From IMG/VR virus record IMGVR_UViG_3300048835_000830, positions 62,001-126,000 of that record: a stretch of 64,000 nucleotides of DNA. One strand, 5' to 3'. The notes under the pieces were generated by a model. That model saw only the letters and a list, made by a program, of their open reading frames with translations. It did no database searches and was not told the DNA's origin. This document shows, one piece after another, positions 58,107-64,000 of the stretch. A program made the translations under genes and the position numbers. Origin of the DNA: a virus. The number at the start of each line of letters is the position of its first letter. Positions within the stretch are counted from its first letter, which is position 1.

Positions 58107-59476
58107 CTACCGCTCTCAGAGCCTTCTGCGAGGCCGACCTAATGCCGCTTTCTGCTATCGCTCTTTCGAGCCTTCTTGAAACCCTATCCGTAATCTTGCC
58201 GCTTATCGCTCCTTTGAGCTTTCCGATTTCCCGCCTTCTAAGGCTTGTTTCGTAACGCTCTTTCGAGCACAGCCGACCATGTAAATGAATTTATAGTTCC
58301 TCTATCGCTCCTTCGAGCTTTAATCAAATCCCTGCTCCTGCACTTGTCTCCTAACGCTCCAAAGCGAGCAGGTCATGCCCATCGGTCTAAGGAGGCCTAC
58401 CTTCCATCTAACGCTCCACGGAGCAAGGCTGGCCCACAGTGAGGTTGAATGTCTGCTATCGCTCCAAGGAGCTCACTGCATAGCTAACTTTTAGCTGTCC
58501 TTTTCTATCGCTCATCGAGCATTACGGGACTTCGTTTCAGCTGACCTTTATCGCTCTTTCGAGCCGTAGTGGTGCGATATCGTCTATTTTTCTAACGTTC
58601 CAAAGAACACTCTGCCGCTCGCACGGTCACCGTCTAACGCTTCTGAAGCCTTTGTTCGCATCGTGAAATGCACCGTCTATCGCTCCTTCGAGCCAATCAA
58701 GCACGCAAACTTATCCTGCCTATCGCTCGGTAGATGTGGAGCTTTCATTCCACCCGCCCACCAGCCCTGCCTATCGCTCCCAAGGGAGCCCTCCACAGAA
58801 ACACAGTCTTTCCGTCTATCGCTCTTTCGAGCCGCTGTGAACATTAAGGTCCTTTCAAATACCGCTCGCGTAAGAGCTGCCCTCTATGGGGATTTCCGTG
58901 GACTTCCTCCTACCGCTCTTGCGAGCGCTGGTATAGCGCTCCACGAGCAAAGGCGTTGCTTGGCGTGCCTTCTATCCCTTTAACGCTCCCGAAGGAGCTT
59001 TGCAGGCCGCGTTTCGCGGATCCTTTCCTTCTATCGCGCCTTTCACGATGTTCCCCGCTCTATCTCCTATCGCGCACCGTGTGCACCAAATACTGGCTTA
59101 TTTGCCTAACGCTCTCACGAGCAGGGAGTCACAGCTTCGATACTCTTCTAGCGCTCTCACGAGCTGAAATATATCTGGTTTCTCGACTATTCTCTCCTAG
59201 CGCTCCCTATTGAGCGGACGGGCGTCTGTCGCATCATTTTCTCTTTTCTAACGCTCTTTACCGAGCGGCGTGCCCTTGCCCAAGCTTCTACTCTTTTCTA
59301 ACGCTCTTTCGAGCCTGATTTTTTATTTCCTACCTTCACCTACCGCGCACGCCTTGTGCGCGACCTGACGCCCCCTTTTTTGGGGCCGCGAGAGCCGATG
59401 TAAGCGACGCATAACGCTCCGAGGAGCAAAGCTCTCAATGCACAGGATTATTAGCTCATTCTACCGCTCCTCCTCC
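58107..59476 (-). CRISPR. Degenerate hairpin-repeat array, CRISPR-like
   Basis: About 29 repeats plus one partial. Plus-strand consensus CTA(T/A/C)CGCTC, 2-6 base loop, GAGC, which as minus-strand RNA is a hairpin followed by GATAG or GTTAG. Starts: 58107, 58155, 58203, 58252, 58302, 58351, 58408, 58456, 58505, 58548, 58592, 58634, 58677, 58720, 58771, 58816, 58859, 58910, 58933, 58980, 59031, 59067, 59106, 59148, 59197, 59248, 59298, 59340, 59411, 59461 (partial). Period is mostly 42-51. Unique spacers mostly 25-28 or 31-33 nt; outliers are 6, 21, 38 and 49. Stems covary: GTTC/GAAC at 58592, GCTT/AAGC at 58634, GCGCAC/GTGCGC at 59340. 59031 has lost its pairing. Hairpin followed by AUAG resembles the 3' part of type I-E repeats (hairpin, then AUAAACCG), the Cas6e cutting geometry. 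No separate leader is seen; the array follows the three-gene operon on the same strand. Confidence 0.75.
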
Positions 59477-60567
59477 TCGCTGCCCGCTTCTGTCTTTACC
59501 CTTGGAAAATCGACGCCCGCGGCTTTTAGAGAAGCCTCGCTTAAAACAGGGAAACTCGCATCGAAATCGCCCTTTGGCAAGCTGTATTCGAGAGACACAA
59601 AACCTGTGCCCCACTTGCCGTAAAAGCAGCTCATGGGGCCACTTCGTACACGCGCCTCCTCTTCTTCGGTCAGATTTTCAATGAGAAGGTCGAAATCCGT
59701 GGTCGCAAAAGTCATGGGTGCGCCGCGAACATAAAGGACACGTTCCGGCGGGATATCCACCCACTGGCCGGTGTGCTGCGGATAAGGAATGATCGAGAAC
59801 TTCGTGGATTTCACATCGTTCAACCGGTCGCGCCATGTGGGGTCGCCGCAGAGGCGGTGAATCTCCCCGAGCAGCTCAAAGTGGGTCTTTGATACCGGAA
59901 TCTTTCGTCCGGAAAAGCCATTGTGGATATACCCTGCGGCCTGCCCCAGGTATTCGAGGAACTTGCTCTCTATTTTGGAAGTCGCATTAAAACGGTCGAG
60001 CTTTGGTACGGCGGCTTCGAGCTCGTCCTTGTAGCGAAGCGCCAGAAGATCGACTTCTTTCAACTCCTTGCCTTCGCTCTTTTTCTTCAGTGCCACATGA
60101 AATCGCCTCTGTCTCACCGCGGACACCGAGAGGGCATCCTGGAGGGCCGCATTCACGTCGCCAAGGCTCTCGGCGCCCGTGACCCTCGTCAGTGCAGGGC
60201 GGAGGTGCGCGATGAGCGTATTCGCATATTGCCAGCCGAAATCGTCAATCCTTATTTTGCTCGGAAGGACCTTCGACGAATACTGTCCGAAGACCGTGTG
60301 GCAAAAGGGCTCTCTTACAACGCGGCACTTCATCCGCGCGAGCATGGTCTCGCGCATGGGGTCATCGAAAAGGGGCGGCTCGGAGTGCTTGGCATGCACT
60401 CGCCTCACCTCACCAAGGATATAAGAGAGCATTCCCCGGCGCATCGACTCGCCGCAGAGGGGCAGAAACCTTTCCCCCTCACCCTCGCAAAGGTCCATGG
60501 CGCAGTAGCCGTTTGTGTCCGTTTTTATAATGAGCCCGCCGCTGCGCGCCCGAATGAGAAGGTGCAT
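59461..60567 (-). CDS. Third protein of the CRISPR-like operon, family not recognised
   Basis: 368 residues; GGAG precedes ATG 60567, three bases after the Cas7-like stop. Begins MHLLIRARSGGLIIKTDTNG, a strand-turn-strand that could start a RAMP (ferredoxin-like) fold. The middle is helical and basic (RQRRFHVALKKKSEGKELKE), and GPMSCFYGKWGTGFVSLEYS lies near the end. The tail is acidic (EAGSEEEER). By place it should supply the Cas5, Cas8 or Cas11 role of an effector, but I cannot match any of these. Its stop codon (59461-59463) is the CTA of a partial repeat. Confidence 0.7.
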   Translation of the reverse strand: MHLLIRARSGGLIIKTDTNGYCAMDLCEGEGERFLPLCGESMRRGMLSYILGEVRRVHAKHSEPPLFDDPMRETMLARMKCRVVREPFCHTVFGQYSSKVLPSKIRIDDFGWQYANTLIAHLRPALTRVTGAESLGDVNAALQDALSVSAVRQRRFHVALKKKSEGKELKEVDLLALRYKDELEAAVPKLDRFNATSKIESKFLEYLGQAAGYIHNGFSGRKIPVSKTHFELLGEIHRLCGDPTWRDRLNDVKSTKFSIIPYPQHTGQWVDIPPERVLYVRGAPMTFATTDFDLLIENLTEEEEARVRSGPMSCFYGKWGTGFVSLEYSLPKGDFDASFPVLSEASLKAAGVDFPRVKTEAGSEEEER

Positions 60568-60569
60568 GC

Positions 60570-61493
60570 TTACTCCGCGGCTTTGTAGGCTTTATAGAAC
60601 GAGAGCGTATCGAGCGTTGCGATGAAGGTCCCAAAGTCCATCGACTTCGATTGGTTGCCATCGCTGAGCGTCACACGGATCGTCTCCGGAAGAAGCCTGA
60701 GGCTCGACCCGGCTTTGGCAATCTCTATTCTCTGAATGCGGTCAAAAAGATAGCCGAGCACGCGCCGTATCTGAAGGTCGTTGAGAAGAACCCCGTGCTG
60801 CGTGGCTTTTACGACGGCTGTTTTGTGGACGTACTTCCCAGGCGTTACGCGACCCTCCTCGCCGAGGCTTTCAAACATCCTGTTCATCTGCTCGATATAG
60901 GCAGTCTCGTCCTCCCGGCTTATAATGGCGTCGTCGCCGTAGTTGAGCGAGATAAAGCTCAGAGCGGAGAAATCGATTTTGGCTTCAAAATCCTGAAGAC
61001 GCCTGCCGGCGTTGTCCTTGCTCCAAAAGCTCGTGTCGCTTACTTTTTCGCCTTTTTTATTCGTGAGGTTTGTCTCCTGCGGCTTTGAGCTGCGGCCAAT
61101 GTCACTGAATGTGGCCCGATAAGCCCGCGCATCAAGCCCCTCAGTGGTCTTCCTTTGGCGCGTGTATTCCTTTCGCGTGTAGGCATCAAGAACGCAAAGA
61201 GGGCTCGTCCTTTTGCAGCCGCGCTCAGGCATCATGAGCCCTCGTACAATCCCTATCATGGAAGCCGCGATGGGCACCGCGTTGTCATACATCTCGCGGG
61301 TTGCCGGCTGACGCGGCATGAGGTCAGCGAAGATCGTCCGCCGAAGAAGGCGGCTCGACGTGAAGTCAAAGCCGAGGGCGTCCCTTTTTGCGAAGAGATG
61401 GTTTTTTTGCTTGGCCGTCGTCGAGCGGCCGTTCATGTTGACGATACCGATTACGTCGAGGTCGGCTTTCACTGTGATCGTTTTGATTTGCAT
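60570..61493 (-). CDS. Cas7-like backbone protein (inferred)
   Basis: 307 residues; GATGGGAACCTC precedes ATG 61493. MQIKTITVKADLDVIGIVNM is a strand followed by a loop, as in RAMP proteins. LGFDFTSSRLLRRTIFADLM recalls the (I/F)(S/T)SxxLxR element near the Cas7 N-terminus that contacts crRNA. HKTAVVKATQHGVLLND and the region after it may form the thumb. Length fits Cas7 (300-360). Cas7 subunits polymerise along crRNA. The call depends partly on being between a Cas6e-like gene and a repeat array. Confidence 0.5.
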   Translation of the reverse strand: MQIKTITVKADLDVIGIVNMNGRSTTAKQKNHLFAKRDALGFDFTSSRLLRRTIFADLMPRQPATREMYDNAVPIAASMIGIVRGLMMPERGCKRTSPLCVLDAYTRKEYTRQRKTTEGLDARAYRATFSDIGRSSKPQETNLTNKKGEKVSDTSFWSKDNAGRRLQDFEAKIDFSALSFISLNYGDDAIISREDETAYIEQMNRMFESLGEEGRVTPGKYVHKTAVVKATQHGVLLNDLQIRRVLGYLFDRIQRIEIAKAGSSLRLLPETIRVTLSDGNQSKSMDFGTFIATLDTLSFYKAYKAAE

Positions 61494-61505
61494 GAGGTTC
61501 CCATC

Positions 61506-61997
61506 TTATTTGAAATCTTTGATGATGATCAGACCAAAGCCGTACGAGCGGCGCCCGCCGACCCCGTTGAAATATGCGTTGTCGAATAGCTCCCGGTTGA
61601 CAATATTGAATTGGCCGTAGATGCGGAAAGCCGTTCGGATCGTGAACTTGTGGGTTTCAAGAAGGCCGAGGTTATAGATCTCTGAGTCTATAGGCTTGAG
61701 GCCGGCCTGCGCCGTGAACATGGCAAAGGCCTCGTGCGTCCGCCACTCCTTTCGGAAAATGCCTTGGCTCTTGCTATCAAAGACGACATTGCACGACAGC
61801 TCAACCTCAACAGTGCCCTCGGGGAGGCGCAGCATATCAAAGGTGGCGTCCGGGGTTACGAGCGGCGTCTCGGTTGTGGCAACGTAAACCCTGGTACCCT
61901 CGACGCTTACAGCAACCCGCTCTTTGAATGCCTTTCTTATAATCGCATGCACATCGTTTAAATCTGGCGGCCTGCCAGTATCGTAGCAATAGAGCAA
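61506..61997 (-). CDS. Cas6e-like CRISPR RNA endonuclease, short form
   Basis: 163 residues from TTG 61997 (GAGGGAATAGCG upstream; no ATG is available in frame). The C-terminus GVGGRRSYGFGLIII is the glycine-rich loop of Cas6-type RAMP nucleases. The N-terminus PDLNDVHAIIRKAF, with His17, aligns with the catalytic-His helix of Cas6e (E. coli CasE has DLYQLHQGLWHLF, His20). Intervening strands keep the same order (VYVATTETPL; VEVELSCNVVF; GQFNIVNRELF). Cas6e cuts each CRISPR repeat at the 3' base of its hairpin. The protein is about 35 residues shorter than E. coli Cas6e. First gene of the operon that ends in the repeat array. Confidence 0.7.
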   Translation of the reverse strand: MLYCYDTGRPPDLNDVHAIIRKAFKERVAVSVEGTRVYVATTETPLVTPDATFDMLRLPEGTVEVELSCNVVFDSKSQGIFRKEWRTHEAFAMFTAQAGLKPIDSEIYNLGLLETHKFTIRTAFRIYGQFNIVNRELFDNAYFNGVGGRRSYGFGLIIIKDFK

Positions 61998-63104
61998 CGC
62001 TATTCCCTCGACTTGAAGTTTTTCGGTTTTATCTTATGTGACCCGTTCACGGAAAATATTCAAGCTCAGGTTTTTCGGAAGGATGGGCCTTGTGGAGAAA
62101 GCGCGGACCCCCAACTCTCCTGCATCTGCCTTGAAAAGGCGTCCGGGAGATGGGCGAAGGACTCTTCACCCTGTCACTGCTCGGGGGAGCAGGTCTATGC
62201 TGTGGACATCGGTGGGCTCATGGAAACCTGGGGCGCATCTATCTCCCCGTTTTGCATCATGCAGTGATGAGCTCAGCCAACTGCGAAGTGGAGCCGGAAT
62301 GGGACCGGGTTGCCTAGGCCCGATCATTCCTGGTTCCCAAAGACCCTTGCGGGGCCCTGTCGCCCTACCCTCTGTCCATCGTTCCAAGCCCCGGGGGTCC
62401 TTTATCACTGGCGGGGTCATTCGCAGTTTCCAGTGTCTCCAAAGGATTCAATCCCGGAACTCGGGTCGGGTCATCTGACCCTTGGCCTCTTTGATTCATG
62501 GCAGCCTTTACCGTGTCCATGTGCCTTTGCCTATGGGGAGTTCTGGCAAGGAAGATCTCCCCGACTACCGGTTTCGTCGCAGCCGATTCCGCACCGGCCA
62601 AACCACGGGGATATGGGTGTAGGTTTTTCAGAGCAGGTTAAATCCCGAAGACGGTTTGAGGACTGATTTCCGTGCCTTGTGGAGATCGCACGAAAACGCA
62701 AAGATCTTCGCTTGACTGTGAAGCGAGGTCGTAATAGAAACCGTTCCAGGGATTTATCGTGCGCGTCCTGAGAAAATTCACACGGCAGATCCATGGTATA
62801 GCAATCTATGATTTGCATGGCCGGGATGAAAAAATCCACGTTAATTTTGGGATGAAGCGTCCCGGCCATACTCATCAAGCCTTCCAGCCTCAAGCACGCC
62901 TCTGACGCACTTCCAATTACCATCACCCAAAAGTTGAAGCTCTACGGAAAAGACCGTAGGTCAGTATTTTTCGCGTCTATGCCAATTCCATGCAATGACT
63001 GAAAATTGATTGAAGGCGGGTTTTTGTGCTGGTAGGGTTGCCGGCGCAGGAAGGGAGTCCTGCACCAGCGAGGCGAAACGTTTTACCTGATAAGGAGGCA
63101 AACG
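61998..63104. other. 1.1-kb stretch with no convincing gene, upstream of the cas-like operon
   Basis: Open frames exist on both strands (for example 62310-62666 plus, 62531-62926 minus) but none has a good ribosome site or phage-like protein composition. Visible features: GCTC GGGG GAGC at 62179-62190, the same stem as the array repeats but without the TATC flank; a perfect CTACGG/CCGTAG hairpin at 62942-62959 followed after a few bases by TTTTT on the plus strand. It must contain the promoter of the cas-like operon and probably of the 63105 gene; I cannot place either with confidence. A structured RNA or a decayed gene is possible. Confidence 0.4.
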
Positions 63105-64000
63105 ATGTCCCGAGAGAAAGTCGCACAGTTTAGAGCCCGAATCAAGGACCCTCAGGTTAGAAAATCCGTGGATAACGCCATCAGCTATCGACGCGGCCGC
63201 GATGTCCGCGAAGAGGATATTTTGGCTTTTCTCCAGCGGGAGTATGGTGCGCATCTGCCAGCAGAAACCGGTAATTTTGATGGATCGTCAGCTCTCAAAG
63301 TGGAGCCTCTGAATTCAGATCCGGAGTCAGAATCCGATACTGACACGGAAAGTCCTGGCATACTGAACTCAGAGCCGCCTCCCCCTGAAAGGGAGATTAC
63401 CGAGGCGGAAGTGGCTGCGATGATCGAGCAGATGCAGTCCATCAGAGTCAGCCACCTGCACCATATCGGAGAGGGTGTTGTGATCGAAATGCCGCCGCAG
63501 AAAAAACGTGCTGAGGCAGAACCTGAACTTCAGAAGGCTGCTGAACCCCTGAAGGACAAGGATTCTGAGTCACCAGCCGCCGACGCGCCGATGCCGAAGA
63601 AAAAGTCAGTTCTGAATTCAGTGCGCCGAGTGAAAAGGGTGAAACTGAACTCAGAAAGGTCGGAGGAAAAGGAAAAAACGGCTGGGACGAGCCCCATGCG
63701 TTTGGTGCCCCAGCCGTCGCCGACCAAAACCGTTTTCAGCACTCTCGTGCTTCTGACCCTGATTGGCTTTATGTCCTATTATCTCATAGCCGCCACCGAG
63801 GCGCTCTATGGAACAGGCATCGCCACGCTTTTAGTGCTGATTCCTCTGGCCTTTGTCTTTTTTGTCAAAATCCCGGTTGTGCGCTACCTGGCGCTGGCCC
63901 TCTTCCTCGGGGTGGACCTATTGTCGGTCGGGGCCCTCCATAAGATCGAAACCGCAGGGATCAGTGTTTCAACGCTCGACGGCAACGCTGAATACCAGAG
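63105..64000 (+). CDS. Membrane protein with charged N-terminal region, cut by window edge
   Basis: Open from ATG 63105 (AAGGAGGCAAACG upstream) to the right edge, at least 298 residues. Residues 1-50 are basic and helical (MSREKVAQFRARIKDPQVRK). Then comes a long acidic/basic disordered region with repeated LNS and PE/SE stretches, and from about residue 210 two or more transmembrane helices (TLVLLTLIGFMSYYLIAATE; GIATLLVLIPLAFVFFVKIP; YLALALFLGVDLLSVGAL). Resembles phage-encoded membrane proteins of unknown role. First plus-strand gene after the long minus-strand block; divergent from the cas-like operon. Confidence 0.65.
   Translation, partial: MSREKVAQFRARIKDPQVRKSVDNAISYRRGRDVREEDILAFLQREYGAHLPAETGNFDGSSALKVEPLNSDPESESDTDTESPGILNSEPPPPEREITEAEVAAMIEQMQSIRVSHLHHIGEGVVIEMPPQKKRAEAEPELQKAAEPLKDKDSESPAADAPMPKKKSVLNSVRRVKRVKLNSERSEEKEKTAGTSPMRLVPQPSPTKTVFSTLVLLTLIGFMSYYLIAATEALYGTGIATLLVLIPLAFVFFVKIPVVRYLALALFLGVDLLSVGALHKIETAGISVSTLDGNAEYQ

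Noticed and set aside
58425-58455. An 11-base match between a spacer and position about 11925 of the window as a self-target.
   Set aside because: With about 30 spacers and 64 kb, matches of this length are expected by chance.
58245-59213. Three plus-strand open frames within the repeat array (58245-58442, 58663-58983, 58956-59213).
   Set aside because: They simply read through the hairpin repeats, lack ribosome sites and have unlikely compositions; the repeat structure explains the DNA.
59369-59388. CCCC-T6-GGGG hairpin between the last repeats as a terminator.
   Set aside because: The T-run is in the loop, not after the stem, so it does not fit a rho-independent terminator; it lies in an unusually long spacer (59362-59410).
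62310-62926. Candidate genes on both strands upstream of the cas-like operon.
   Set aside because: No ribosome sites, no recognisable domains, and the two strands have comparably long frames; left as a region without a convincing gene.

Overview
The window is part of the genome of a large tailed phage with a contractile tail (myovirus type), or of a prophage derived from one. The evidence is an uninterrupted head-tail gene block on the plus strand (prohead-protease-like protein, major capsid protein, tail sheath, tail tube) followed by tens of kilobases of short, tightly overlapping phage replication and accessory genes on the minus strand. The host is probably a Gram-negative bacterium, because four genes encode lipoproteins with lipoboxes. 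The repeat-rich Lcl/DUF1566-type lipoprotein recalls Bdellovibrionota/Oligoflexia genomes, but that host guess is weak inference.

Layout. (1) 1-3703, minus: two glycosyltransferase-like genes, one cut by the left edge, and small proteins. (2) 3726-22828, plus: the virion module, led by promoters near 3726 and 4146. Many proteins here carry a shared N-terminal tag (consensus [SD]FWxGFxKxA) or an (E/T)KTA(S) motif. I read these as capsid-targeting and maturation-cleavage signals; even a Nudix hydrolase has the tag. (3) 22829-23078: a convergent junction with a tRNA-like element and a strong minus-strand terminator. (4) 23079-49606, mostly minus: nucleotide and DNA metabolism (dUTPase, sliding clamp, SSB-like OB-fold protein, RecB/Cas4-like and VRR-NUC-like nucleases, recombination-directionality-factor-like protein, Rad50/SbcC-like ATPase, DnaJ-like protein, HAD phosphatase) among many small zinc-ribbon and unknown proteins. 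A secreted metalloprotease lipoprotein (37523) and a small zinc protein (47334) are read on the plus strand. (5) 49607-50200: an iteron-like region with 12 GTCACCG heptamers, a candidate replication origin. (6) 50290-57939, minus: CHAP-type lysin, receiver-domain protein, membrane proteins and lipoproteins. (7) 58107-61997: the most unusual locus. (8) 61998-63104: no convincing gene. (9) From 63105: a plus-strand membrane protein cut by the right edge.

Locus 7 looks like a phage-encoded minimal type I-E-like CRISPR system. Three minus-strand genes run in order: a short Cas6e-like RNase with the C-terminal glycine-rich loop and a candidate catalytic His, a Cas7-like protein, and an unrecognised 368-residue protein. 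The stop codon of the last gene runs straight into an array of about 29 hairpin repeats. The repeats are highly degenerate, but their stems are kept complementary by paired base changes, and each is flanked by a conserved TATC/TAAC (GATAG/GTTAG in RNA sense). No Cas1, Cas2, Cas3 or Cas8 is visible. Spacers fall into roughly 25-28 and 31-33 nt classes.

A recurrent intergenic motif on the minus strand, GGTATAAGG, lies 30-85 bases before many starts and is probably a phage-specific promoter; at several sites a terminator-like hairpin follows before the gene.
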